Assembly (NCBI RefSeq): GCF_003402235.1
Contig: NZ_QEWO01000005.1
Coordinates: forward strand, 310,001-374,000
Reading direction: 5' to 3'
DNA: 64,000 bases
Source of the DNA: Parahaliea mediterranea
GTDB lineage: Bacteria; Pseudomonadota; Gammaproteobacteria; Pseudomonadales; Halieaceae
The position numbers and the translations under genes are program-made. The notes under the pieces were generated by a model, which was not told where the DNA came from, did no database searches, and saw nothing but the letters and a program-made list of their open reading frames with translations. Shown here piece after piece: positions 17,441-25,646 of this stretch. The stretch's first letter is position 1. The number at the start of each line of letters is the position of its first letter.

Positions 17441-18097
17441 GTGCGCGTACTGTTAGTGGAAGACGATCAACAGCTCGGCGAGTCGCTGGAGGCCGCCCTG
17501 CGCCTGGAGGGCTATGCGGTGGACTGGCTGCGCTCCGGCGAGCCGGTGCGCGCTGCCCTGGGCGCCACCCCCTACGATGTGCTGGTGCTGGATCTGGGGC
17601 TGCCCGGTGTCCCCGGGATGCAGGTGCTGCGCCAGTTGCGCGCCGACAAGCACCACCTGCCGGTGCTGTTGTTGACTGCGCGCAATACCCTGGCAGACCG
17701 GGTGGACGGGCTGGATGGCGGGGCGGACGATTACCTGGGCAAGCCCTTTGATATGGACGAGCTGTTTGCCCGCCTGCGTTCGCTGCTGCGACGGGAGTCG
17801 GGCTATCGCAGCCAGCTGCTGGAGGCGGCGGGTATTGCCTTGGACCCGGTGAATCGCACGGTGGAGGCGGGCGGCGAGGCGGTAACCCTCACCGCCCGCG
17901 AGTTTGCCATTCTGGAAATCCTGATCCGCAATGCCGGGCGCTTTGTGTCCCGGGCCCGGCTGGAAGAGGGTATCTACAGCTGGGGGGAGGAGGTGGGTTC
18001 CAATACCGTGGAGGTGTACGTTTCGCGCCTGCGTAAACGCTTTGGCAGTGAGGCCATCGAAACCATGCGCGGCGTGGGCTACAGGATGCACCGCTAA
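17441..18097 (+). CDS. OmpR-family response regulator (QseB/PmrA-like)
   Basis: The 218-residue regulator starts at GTG and reads MRVLLVEDDQQLGESLEAAL. The receiver has the acidic pocket (EDD at 7-9), the phospho-acceptor Asp51 in VLVLDLGLPG, and the conserved Lys in DYLGKPFDMDEL. The C-terminal winged helix (about 125-215) has TLTAREFAILEILIRN and VEVYVSRLRKRFG. Its stop overlaps the sensor kinase start by one base. The signal it responds to is not evident; the overall type resembles QseB or PmrA. Confidence 0.93.
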   Translation: MRVLLVEDDQQLGESLEAALRLEGYAVDWLRSGEPVRAALGATPYDVLVLDLGLPGVPGMQVLRQLRADKHHLPVLLLTARNTLADRVDGLDGGADDYLGKPFDMDELFARLRSLLRRESGYRSQLLEAAGIALDPVNRTVEAGGEAVTLTAREFAILEILIRNAGRFVSRARLEEGIYSWGEEVGSNTVEVYVSRLRKRFGSEAIETMRGVGYRMHR

Positions 18098-19539
18098 TGC
18101 GCTCGCTCAAGCGCCGCCTGACCTGGATTCTGCTCGGTTTGATCCTTTTTTCGTGGGTCGGCTCCGCCGCGGTGACGGTGTTCTACACCGGGCGGGTTCT
18201 GGTGCAGCAGGTGGATCGCCAGCTGCAACAGTACGCCGGCCTGCTGGGCTACATTTCCGATGTCTTCGAGCGCCAGCTGGCGGCCGGGCTCCCTTTGGCC
18301 GAGCCAAAGCTGGATGCCCACCTGCGGGCGGAGGCGGCGGAGCCCCTGGTGGTGGATTACGGCGCAGCGGCCAGTGGCACCGTGGCCCCGGCCCTGAATG
18401 TGTGGCTGGACGGGCGCCTGCTGGCGGTGTTCGAGAACTCGCCGCGCTTTGACCCGCCCCGGCAACCCGGGTTTTCCTTTCGCGAGCTGCCAAGGCGCGG
18501 TTCCCACTGGCGGCTCTACAGCCACCACGACCCGGAGCTGGACCTGTGGATTGTGGTGGGTATCGACCTGGATCAGGCGCGCTGGGCGTTGCTGGTCAGC
18601 CTGGCCCAGGTGCTGCTGCCCCTGCTGCTGATTCTCCCCCTGACCCTGCTGGTGCTTACTTTGGGTGTGCACCGTGGCCTCAAACCCCTGCGCACACTGG
18701 CCGAGCAGATTGGCCGGCGCAGTCCCCAGGCGCTGGACCCGGTGCAGGTGGAGTCGGTCCCGGGGGAAGTGAAGCCGGTGGTGGCGGCGCTTAACGCCCT
18801 GCTGGAGCGGCTGGCCCACGCCCTGGAGTCAGAGCAGCGCTTCACCGCCAATGCCGCCCATGAGCTGACCACGCCCCTGGCCGCGATCAAGGCCGAGGTG
18901 CAACTGTGCCAGCGCCAACTGGCGGATGCCGAGGCGCAGTCGATGCTGGAGCGCATCACCGTACGGGTAGATCGCGCCCACCACACGGTGGCCCAGCTGC
19001 TGACCCTGGCGCGGCTGGATCCAGAGGCCCCGCTGGCCACCGAGCCGGTGGACCTGGAGCGCCTGCTGCGCGACGTGCTGGCGGAAGACGCCCACCTCGC
19101 CGGGGAGCGCGGCCTGCGGGTGAATGCAGGCGGCATTGCCACGGCCCGCGTGGCCGGCAACAGTGAGGCGCTGGCTATCTTGCTGCGCAATCTGCTGAAC
19201 AATGCATTGCGCTACGCCAGGGCAGGTAGCGAGGTCACCCTGCAGTTGGGGGCGCGGGGCGATGGCACGGTGGCGCTGGTGGTGGCCAATGATTGCGATG
19301 CCCTGTCCGGTGATGAATTCGCGAGCCTCACCCGGCGCTTTTACCGGGTGCCCGGCAGCCCGGGCGCCGGGGCCGGGCTCGGCCTGTCGATTGCCGAGCG
19401 GGTGGCCAACCTGCACGGCGCGCGCCTGCTGACTGGCGCGGCGCAGGGCGGGCGTGGGTTTCGGGTGCAGGTGGTGTTCGGGTCAGCCCAGGGGGGCGTG
19501 GGCGGCGCCAATCAGCCCCGGCTGGGCGGTGGTGATTAG
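18097..19539 (+). CDS. sensor histidine kinase, partner of the preceding regulator
   Basis: The 480-residue kinase has a first membrane segment (about 9-30), a periplasmic sensor part (about 31-165), a second membrane segment (about 166-190), a HAMP-like linker, and the dimerisation box FTANAAHELTTPLAAIK with His255. The N box is LLRNLLNNALRYA and the G2 box is GAGLGLSIAERV. The last 57 bases run antisense over the end of the glucokinase gene. The extracellular domain suggests a QseC/PmrB-type sensor of envelope conditions, but the ligand is unknown. Confidence 0.92.
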   Translation: MRSLKRRLTWILLGLILFSWVGSAAVTVFYTGRVLVQQVDRQLQQYAGLLGYISDVFERQLAAGLPLAEPKLDAHLRAEAAEPLVVDYGAAASGTVAPALNVWLDGRLLAVFENSPRFDPPRQPGFSFRELPRRGSHWRLYSHHDPELDLWIVVGIDLDQARWALLVSLAQVLLPLLLILPLTLLVLTLGVHRGLKPLRTLAEQIGRRSPQALDPVQVESVPGEVKPVVAALNALLERLAHALESEQRFTANAAHELTTPLAAIKAEVQLCQRQLADAEAQSMLERITVRVDRAHHTVAQLLTLARLDPEAPLATEPVDLERLLRDVLAEDAHLAGERGLRVNAGGIATARVAGNSEALAILLRNLLNNALRYARAGSEVTLQLGARGDGTVALVVANDCDALSGDEFASLTRRFYRVPGSPGAGAGLGLSIAERVANLHGARLLTGAAQGGRGFRVQVVFGSAQGGVGGANQPRLGGGD

Positions 19540-20448
19540 CAGAACTGGCACCGCGCCGAGGTGGCTGGTCATCGCGCCCTTTTCCTGAAAGCGCGCCAGA
19601 AAGCGGCTCTGCAGCAGGAAGTCGGCGATCCGCGGGGCAATGCCACCGGCCAGGTAGAGCCCGCCGTAGCTGCCGGTTGCCAGCACGAAGTCGCCGCAGA
19701 CCGACCCCAGCAGGGCGCAGAAATGGCCCAGCGCATCGCTGGCGAGGGCCTCTTCACCGGCCAGGGCGCGGCGGGTGATGTCCTCGGGGCTGTCGCTGCC
19801 GGCAGGGGCCCCGCGCAGTTCCGCCAGGGTCCGGTACAGGCGCTGCAGGCCGGGGCCGGAGATCAGCAGTTCGGCAAAAATGTCCCGGTGCCGGGACAGC
19901 AGCAGGCCGAACAGGGCCAGCTCCTCCTCGCCCTGGGGCGACAGGCCCATGTGGCCGGGTTCGCAGGGCGTGGCGTGGTAGGTGCCCTGCACCGGCTCCA
20001 CCGTGGCGCCGCCGAGGCCAGTACCGGGGCCGACCACCGCCAGGCGCTGGCAGGCCCCTGGCCGGCCGGGGTGCATCACGCGCCGGTCCTGATCGCCCAG
20101 GAAGGGTAGGGCGTGGGCATTGCTCTCGAAGTCGTTGATCCAGCCCGAGGCCTGAAAGCCAAAGCGCTCGGTCAGGCGGCTGCGGGAGAAGGACCAGTCC
20201 ATGTTCACCATGCTGATGCGATCGCCCTCCAGCGGCGCGGCGATGGCAATGCAGGCCTGGCTGGGCCTGGCCTCGTCGAGTTGCCCCAACCAATCCGCCA
20301 CCACGTCCTCGAACTGGGCGTAGTCGCGGTTGATGTAGGTGCGCAGGGCGCGAAACTCATTGCGCGCTGTATCGTAGAGCGCCAGGCGGGCGTTGGTGCC
20401 GCCGATGTCTGCTACCAGTCGGGTGGCCAGTGTCACCGGGCTGTTCAT
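19483..20448 (-). CDS. glk: glucokinase
   Basis: Glk phosphorylates free glucose. The 321-residue protein has the phosphate-binding DIGGTNARLALYD at residues 14-26, the sugar-binding WINDFESNAHALPFL with the catalytic Asp, and AVVGPGTGLGGATV. The C-terminal GSYGGLYLAGGIAPRI is typical of bacterial glucokinases (Pfam Glucokinase). It follows pyk with a four-base overlap (20445-20448), forming a two-gene glycolytic operon. Its 3' end overlaps the sensor kinase on the other strand by 57 bases. Confidence 0.93.
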   Translation of the reverse strand: MNSPVTLATRLVADIGGTNARLALYDTARNEFRALRTYINRDYAQFEDVVADWLGQLDEARPSQACIAIAAPLEGDRISMVNMDWSFSRSRLTERFGFQASGWINDFESNAHALPFLGDQDRRVMHPGRPGACQRLAVVGPGTGLGGATVEPVQGTYHATPCEPGHMGLSPQGEEELALFGLLLSRHRDIFAELLISGPGLQRLYRTLAELRGAPAGSDSPEDITRRALAGEEALASDALGHFCALLGSVCGDFVLATGSYGGLYLAGGIAPRIADFLLQSRFLARFQEKGAMTSHLGAVPVLLITTAQPGLIGAAHAPLG

Positions 20449-21893
20449 CCGACCGGCAGGATTTTCATGATGTTGGTGGCCCCCGGGTGCCCCATCACCA
20501 TGCCGAAGGTCAGCAGGATGGAGTCGCCGTGCTGCAGGTAGCCCTCGCTGCGCAGGAACTCAATGGCCCGCGCCTCGATGTCACTCTGGCCGTAGGTCTC
20601 CGCATCAAAGTAGAGTGGCACCACACCGCGGCACAGGCACAGTTTCTGCAGGGTTTCGCTGTGGCGGCTGAGAGCGAAGATGGGCAGGCCCGAGCTCAAT
20701 CGCGACATCAGCCGCGGGGTGGTACCCGACTCCGTCAGGCAGGCAATACCGCGCACATTGGGGTAGTGGTTGGCGGCATAAATCGCCGACATAGCGATGG
20801 TTTCCTGGGCGCTGGCGAACTGGCGGTCCAGCCGATAGCGGGAGGTGCGGGCCACCGGGTGGCGCTCGGCGCCAAGGGCCGCGTCGGCCATGGCGTGCAC
20901 CACTTCCGCGGGATAGTTGCCCACCGCCGTCTCCGCCGAGAGCATCACGGCGTCGGTGCCATCAAGTACGGCGTTGGCGACATCAAACACCTCGGCCCGG
21001 GTGGGCAGCGGGTTGCTGATCATGGATTCCATCATCTGGGTGGCGGTGATCACCACCCGGTCGGCTTTGCGGGCCCGGGAGATGAGGTCCTTCTGGATAC
21101 CGATCAACTGGGCGTCGCCCACTTCCACGCCAAGGTCGCCGCGGGCCACCATGATGCCAAAGCCCGCTTCAAGGATGTGGTTCAGGGTGGCTTCGTCGGC
21201 CACCACTTCGGCGCGCTCGATCTTGGCGATGATGGCCGGGCTCAGGTTGTGCTGGGCCAACAGGTCGCGGGTCTGGTAGATATCCGCGGCGCTGGATACG
21301 AAGGACACTGCCACGAAGTCGGGCTGCACCTGGGCCAGGCTGTCGATGTCGGCGATGTCCTTGCTGGTCAGCGCCGGTGCCGCCAGGCCGCCGCCAAGGC
21401 GGTTGATGCCTTTGCGCGAGCCGAGCTTGCCACCTTGGGTCACAGTGCAGGTAACAGCGCCATGTTCCACTGCGTCCACCTGCATGCGCAGGCGGCCGTC
21501 GTCCAGCAGCAGGGTGTCGCCGGGGGTCACGCTGTCGCAGAGTTCGCGGTAGTCGAGCCCGACCCCGCGTGCGTCGCCCTCGCCTTCGGCGATGTCCAGA
21601 TCCAGGCGGAAAGTATCGCCGCTGGTGAGTTCCACCGCGCCATCGCGGAAGGTGCTGATGCGAATCTTGGGTCCCTGCAGGTCGGCCAGAATGCCCACGT
21701 AGCGCCCGGCGGCCGCGGCCTGCTTGCGGATGCGGCGGGCAACTTCCGCGTGGTGGGCGGCGGAGCCGTGGCTGAAGTTGAGCCGGAAGACGTTCACGCC
21801 AGCGCTGATCAGCTTTGCCAGCATGGCCTCGGACTCGCTGCCCGGGCCGATGGTCGCCACAATCTTGGTGCGGCGATTAACCTTGAGGGTCAC
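20445..21893 (-). CDS. pyk: pyruvate kinase
   Basis: Pyruvate kinase makes ATP and pyruvate from PEP and ADP. The 482-residue protein opens RRTKIVATIGPGSESEAML, then has VNVFRLNFSHGSA, the active-site signature IIAKIERAEVV, and MVARGDLGVEV. The domain TQMMESMISNPLPTRAEV is also standard. Sequence type suggests PykA rather than PykF, but I am not certain. A gap of about 145 bases upstream (21894-22038) should hold its promoter. It is co-transcribed with glk. Confidence 0.95.
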   Translation of the reverse strand: MTLKVNRRTKIVATIGPGSESEAMLAKLISAGVNVFRLNFSHGSAAHHAEVARRIRKQAAAAGRYVGILADLQGPKIRISTFRDGAVELTSGDTFRLDLDIAEGEGDARGVGLDYRELCDSVTPGDTLLLDDGRLRMQVDAVEHGAVTCTVTQGGKLGSRKGINRLGGGLAAPALTSKDIADIDSLAQVQPDFVAVSFVSSAADIYQTRDLLAQHNLSPAIIAKIERAEVVADEATLNHILEAGFGIMVARGDLGVEVGDAQLIGIQKDLISRARKADRVVITATQMMESMISNPLPTRAEVFDVANAVLDGTDAVMLSAETAVGNYPAEVVHAMADAALGAERHPVARTSRYRLDRQFASAQETIAMSAIYAANHYPNVRGIACLTESGTTPRLMSRLSSGLPIFALSRHSETLQKLCLCRGVVPLYFDAETYGQSDIEARAIEFLRSEGYLQHGDSILLTFGMVMGHPGATNIMKILPVG

Positions 21894-22038
21894 ACTCCTG
21901 TCCTATCGTTGGGGGGCGGCAAATCGGGGAATAGCCCTTCGTGTGTAGTGTTTACAGCGTGGTGGTTAGCGAAGGGCAGCGCGTTGTGCATGGGGGAATA
22001 ATGCCCTGTTCGGCGCCCGACTGCCAGCGCCGGGCGCC

Positions 22039-23073
22039 TCAGGGTGTCGGCCGGGCTTCTGTGCGGGCATCGACATGGGTATCAATATAGCCCCGTGCGA
22101 GGTCAGGAAAGTCGGTAAACAGGCCGTCCACACCGACCTGGCCGATGAACAGGTCCAGCAGTTCGTCAAAGCTTGTGATGCCCGGCGGCAGCTGGTCGCG
22201 GCGGAAGGTGTAGGGGTGGACCGCTAGGCCCAGCGCATGGGCCCGGGCCACCAGGTCGCTGAGCTGGGGCCGGCCCTTTGCATCCCGACCACGGTAGATC
22301 TGCATCAGCCAGGGGCCGATGCCGTCGGCATATTCGGCGATGGCGGCAAGGCCGGCATCGCTTTGCAGGTGGTCGTAATCCACGGCGCTGTTCTCGCCCC
22401 AGCGGTTGTCGGCAATGAGCTGGATCAGCGGCAGCGGCGTGCGCAGGTCGTGGCGCAGGTAGCGCAGTGTGGCATCGTCAAAACATTGTAAAAATACGTC
22501 ATCGCGGCGCTCGGCATAGCCAGTGTCGCGCAGCACGTCCAGTACCCGGCGGGCAATGTCCTGGCCCTGCCGGCGATGAAAGCGTGGTGCCTTCAGCTCG
22601 ATGTACAGCCCGCTGTGGCGGCCGCGGCTGCGGTTCAGGCCGCTGATCAGGGCGATTTCTTCGGCGAGTGTGGGCACACCAAGGCCGCTGCGGCCGGCGG
22701 GGAAGCGCTCGGGGAAGGCCAGGCTGCCGTCGGGCTGGCGTCGTTCGCCGGCTTCAAGCTGGCGTATCTCGACCAGGTCAAAATCGATGGCGTAGTAGCG
22801 CCCGTCGTCACGGGCGCGCCCGGGAAAGCGGCTGGCCACGTCGGTGGTGGCGTCCAGGTAGATGTCGTGCAGTACGATGGGCACGCCATCGCGGGTCAGC
22901 ACCACATCCTGTTCGAGGTAGTCGGCCCCCATGCCGTGGGCCAGGGCCTTGGCGGCCAGGGTGTGTTCCGGTAGGTAGCCGCTGGCACCGCGGTGGGCGA
23001 TCACCAGGGGCGGGGCACGCTCAGCCATGGCGCTGCTTACCGCAAGGCAAAGGGCCAGGGCCAGTGTGCGCAT
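22039..23073 (-). CDS. glpQ: periplasmic glycerophosphodiester phosphodiesterase
   Basis: GlpQ cleaves glycerophosphodiesters from lipid turnover to glycerol-3-phosphate and an alcohol. The 344-residue protein has a signal peptide (LALALCLAVSSAMA). The GDPD active-site motifs follow: VIAHRGASGYLPEHT, with catalytic His, then DYLEQDVVLTRDGVPIVLHD, with the metal-binding Glu/Asp and second His. Length and the ELKAPRFH metal segment match the GlpQ class. It begins six bases after the solute-binding protein gene ends, so the two are probably one transcript. Confidence 0.92.
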   Translation of the reverse strand: MRTLALALCLAVSSAMAERAPPLVIAHRGASGYLPEHTLAAKALAHGMGADYLEQDVVLTRDGVPIVLHDIYLDATTDVASRFPGRARDDGRYYAIDFDLVEIRQLEAGERRQPDGSLAFPERFPAGRSGLGVPTLAEEIALISGLNRSRGRHSGLYIELKAPRFHRRQGQDIARRVLDVLRDTGYAERRDDVFLQCFDDATLRYLRHDLRTPLPLIQLIADNRWGENSAVDYDHLQSDAGLAAIAEYADGIGPWLMQIYRGRDAKGRPQLSDLVARAHALGLAVHPYTFRRDQLPPGITSFDELLDLFIGQVGVDGLFTDFPDLARGYIDTHVDARTEARPTP

Positions 23074-23079
23074 CGTGGG

Positions 23080-23889
23080 TCAGGGCAGGGCCGCCAGCCA
23101 TTCTTTGTCTTCCAGCCATTGCTTGCGCAACTGGGCCACCACGCCAATGCGGGTGTAGGCCTCCAGGTAGTTGTCCACCAGGTTGAAGAATTCGCGGTCG
23201 TCCTTGTCCAGGGCAATACCTATGGGCTCCACCGTGAGGGGCTTGTCCAGGGTCACCAGACCCAGGTCCGGGAAGCGCAGCACCGTGAGGCGGCACACCG
23301 GCATGTCGGCCACCATGCCGTCGGCGTCGCCTTCCAGGATCATTTTCACGGCTTCATCGTAGTGTTCCACCTCAATCAGGGTGGCCTCCGGCGCGCCCTC
23401 GCGCACAAAGCTGGCGCTGGTGGAGTTTTTCAGGGCGGTGAGGGTGAGATCGCCGCGATTGAACTCGTCTGAGCCGGAGACCTTGGCCAGCACAGAGTCC
23501 TTGGTCAGCAGTGATTTGCCGGACATCATGTAGGGGCCGACAAAGGCCGCCTCTTCGCTGCGCTCGGGGGTGATGGCCATGCCGGAAATGACCATGTCGA
23601 TGGTGCCGTTGTCGAGGGAGGACATCAAATCGCCAAAGGGCATGACTTTGATCTCCAGCTTCACCCGCATGGCGTTGGCCAGGGCCTTGGCCAGGTCGAC
23701 GTCAAAGCCCATCAGGTTTTTGTCGCGGCTGAGCATATTGAGCGGCGGCTGGTCGGCGGTCATGCCGACTTTCAGGGTTTTGAAATCAATCACCCGTTGG
23801 AGTGTTTCCCCGGCCTGGGCCAGCCCCGTAACACTGAGGCAGGCAAGGGTGAGGCTGGTGAGGATCAGGCGGCGAAACAGTCCGGACAT
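23080..23889 (-). CDS. extracellular solute-binding protein family 3 (amino-acid type)
   Basis: This 269-residue periplasmic binding protein has a signal peptide (LILTSLTLACLSVTGLAQAG). The domain-3 pattern follows: LKVGMTADQPPLN, then LMGFDVDLAKALANAMRVKL and DMVISGMAITPERSEEAAFV. ATG 23889 has a good GGAGCCCC-type upstream site; the longer frame upstream (22 residues) is rejected because it precedes the signal peptide. No permease or ATPase genes are adjacent, so it is an orphan binding protein or serves a sensor or a distant transporter. The ligand is probably a small amino acid, from family only. Confidence 0.87.
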   Translation of the reverse strand: MSGLFRRLILTSLTLACLSVTGLAQAGETLQRVIDFKTLKVGMTADQPPLNMLSRDKNLMGFDVDLAKALANAMRVKLEIKVMPFGDLMSSLDNGTIDMVISGMAITPERSEEAAFVGPYMMSGKSLLTKDSVLAKVSGSDEFNRGDLTLTALKNSTSASFVREGAPEATLIEVEHYDEAVKMILEGDADGMVADMPVCRLTVLRFPDLGLVTLDKPLTVEPIGIALDKDDREFFNLVDNYLEAYTRIGVVAQLRKQWLEDKEWLAALP

Positions 23890-23988
23890 GGGGGCTCCCT
23901 GTGGTGTGCGGGCGCCAGTGGGCGCCCGCTGCAAACAGCTTTCAGTGTAGGCCACTTGGCCTACGAAACCCAGCGCGTGGCGGGCGGC

Positions 23989-24303
23989 TTAAAACACGCA
24001 GTGCTTGGCGTAGTCGGCCGCTTCGTTGCTGCTCCAGTCGCCCTTGGGTTTTTCCGCGAGGGATTCGCACCATGCCTCAGAGCCAACGGTGGTGGCTTCA
24101 AACACACAGTGGCTGGCGAAGGTCACCGCATCATCCGCCGTCCATTCGGATTTGGGCTGGTCTTTTTTGCTGTCACACCAGCCTTTGCTGCCGGGCTTGT
24201 CGCTGCAGGCGGCGAGGGCGAGGGTGGCAGTGAGTGTGGCTGTGAGCAGTAGTGGGGTGTGAAGGAGGGAGCGAAAGGGGGTGCGAAGGGGTTTCACGGG
24301 CAT
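23989..24303 (-). CDS. lipoprotein with two tandem DUF3012 modules
   Basis: The 104-residue protein has an export signal and a lipobox (LALAACSDK, Cys33). Two copies of a 31-residue module follow: GSKGWCDSKKDQPKSEW ending HCVF and GSEAWCESLAEKPKGDW ending HCVF. Each has two cysteines, probably forming disulfides in the periplasm. The module matches DUF3012 as I remember it; most family members have one copy. Function unknown. It is divergent from the VOC lipoprotein gene, with about 150 bases between starts. Confidence 0.8.
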   Translation of the reverse strand: MPVKPLRTPFRSLLHTPLLLTATLTATLALAACSDKPGSKGWCDSKKDQPKSEWTADDAVTFASHCVFEATTVGSEAWCESLAEKPKGDWSSNEAADYAKHCVF

Positions 24304-24456
24304 GTCCTCAAGGGTTAGTTGCGATGCTACCAGTATGGCACCAATCGGCAGCCAGGCGAGAATGCACTATGCTGTTGGACACAGGCCGCAGGGAGCGACT
24401 GCCCGGGCCATTCAATAACGACGATGAGAAAGGCGCGAAGAGAAAAGGGGCGAACA

Positions 24457-25392
24457 ATGACAATACACAACCGCCTGTGGCAGCGGGCGGCCGCCGGGCT
24501 TGCCACCTTGGCGCTGCTTAGCGGCTGCGCCGGCACGGGCTTCAGCCTGCCGGGGGTTGCCAGCCACCCAGACGGCACCCACCTGGCCGGCAAGGTGGTA
24601 TGGCACGACCTGCTCAGTGATACACCGGCCGAAACCGAGGCCTTTTACCGCGGCCTGTTTGGCTGGGAGTTCGAGGCGCTGCCGCTGCAGGGCGCCAATT
24701 ACACACTCATCCGCCACCGGGGCCGTCTGATCGGTGGCCTGGTCGATCAGAACCAGCTGCCCACCCGGGCCGATGTGTCCCAGTGGGTAGTGGTGATTTC
24801 GGTGGCGGATATCGAGGCGGCGGTGGCTGCCCTCGACGCTGCCGGTGGCAAGGTACTCACACCGCCCACCTCCCTTGGCGAGCGCGGCGACATTGCCGTG
24901 GTGACCGACGTTGAGGGCGCCGCCTTTGCCCTGCTGCAAACCCGCCACGGCGACCCGGCGGATGGCGGCGCCCGGCCCGCCAGTGGTGACTTTCTGTGGG
25001 ACGAGCTGTGGGCGGCAGATACGCGCAGGGCCGGGGCCTTTTACCGCCAGGCCCTGGGCTACCAGCTGGCGCAGCGGGAACTGGGCAGCGCCGGCCAGGC
25101 GCTCAACTACCAGGTGCTGAGCAGTGCCGGCCAGCCCCGGGCGGGGCTGCGTGACCTGCCTGTGCAGGGGCTCAAGCCCACCTGGGTCAGCTATGTGCGG
25201 GTGGCGGATGCGGTCGAACTGGATCGCACGCTGGCAAAGGTGGAAGGGCTTGGCGGGCGTATTCTGGTGCCGGCCACGGACCGGCCGGCGGGCGGCCGGG
25301 TGGCCTTGATTGCCGGGCCTTCAGGCGCGGGGATTGCACTGCAGACCTGGGATGAATCAGCGCCGGTTGGCGTCAACGGGGGTGAACAATGA
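24457..25392 (+). CDS. exported lipoprotein with two VOC (glyoxalase-like) domains
   Basis: The 311-residue protein has a signal peptide and lipobox (LALLSGCAGTG, Cys near residue 24). Two glyoxalase/bleomycin-resistance-like domains follow. The first (about 45-165) opens VVWHDLLSDTPAETEAFYRG and ends DVEGAAFALLQT. The second (about 177-305) opens FLWDELWAADTRRAGAFYRQ and ends PSGAGIALQTWD. This fused VOC pattern is usual in cytoplasmic enzymes such as the CFP32 type; an envelope-anchored form is unusual. Metal ligands are not obvious, so catalysis is uncertain. ATG 24457 has AAGGGG upstream. The next gene overlaps by ATGA. Confidence 0.85.
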   Translation: MTIHNRLWQRAAAGLATLALLSGCAGTGFSLPGVASHPDGTHLAGKVVWHDLLSDTPAETEAFYRGLFGWEFEALPLQGANYTLIRHRGRLIGGLVDQNQLPTRADVSQWVVVISVADIEAAVAALDAAGGKVLTPPTSLGERGDIAVVTDVEGAAFALLQTRHGDPADGGARPASGDFLWDELWAADTRRAGAFYRQALGYQLAQRELGSAGQALNYQVLSSAGQPRAGLRDLPVQGLKPTWVSYVRVADAVELDRTLAKVEGLGGRILVPATDRPAGGRVALIAGPSGAGIALQTWDESAPVGVNGGEQ

Positions 25393-25574
25393 AGGGCTCG
25401 TTGAAAGGGTTGCGCCTGGCGGTTCTGTCCGTGCTGGTGCTGGGCCTGTCGGGGTGCTCCGACCCCCATGTGTACGGCAGCATTGGTATTTCCACCGGCT
25501 ACAGCTCCTGGGGACACGGGGGCTGGGGTGGAGGTATCGGCACCAATATCTCCATAGGCGGGCGCATTCACTGA
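25389..25574 (+). CDS. small glycine-rich lipoprotein
   Basis: This 61-residue protein overlaps the preceding stop by ATGA, a strong sign that it is translated. It has a signal sequence and lipobox (LVLGLSGCSDPH, Cys23), then a short tail rich in Gly, Ser, Ile and His (STGYSSWGHGGWGGGIGTN). I recognise no domain. Coupling with the VOC lipoprotein suggests they reach the same membrane. Confidence 0.75.
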   Translation: MKGSLKGLRLAVLSVLVLGLSGCSDPHVYGSIGISTGYSSWGHGGWGGGIGTNISIGGRIH

Positions 25575-25646
25575 CCCGTGCCGTGCCGGGCGTACCGCGA
25601 AGGGGCCGGGGTGCAGCCCCTTCTGGTAGGCCCTGGCGGTGGTGAG

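Noticed and set aside
20430-22001. 523-codon plus-strand frame
   Set aside because: It is antisense to pyruvate kinase, with a His/Gly/Val-rich translation.
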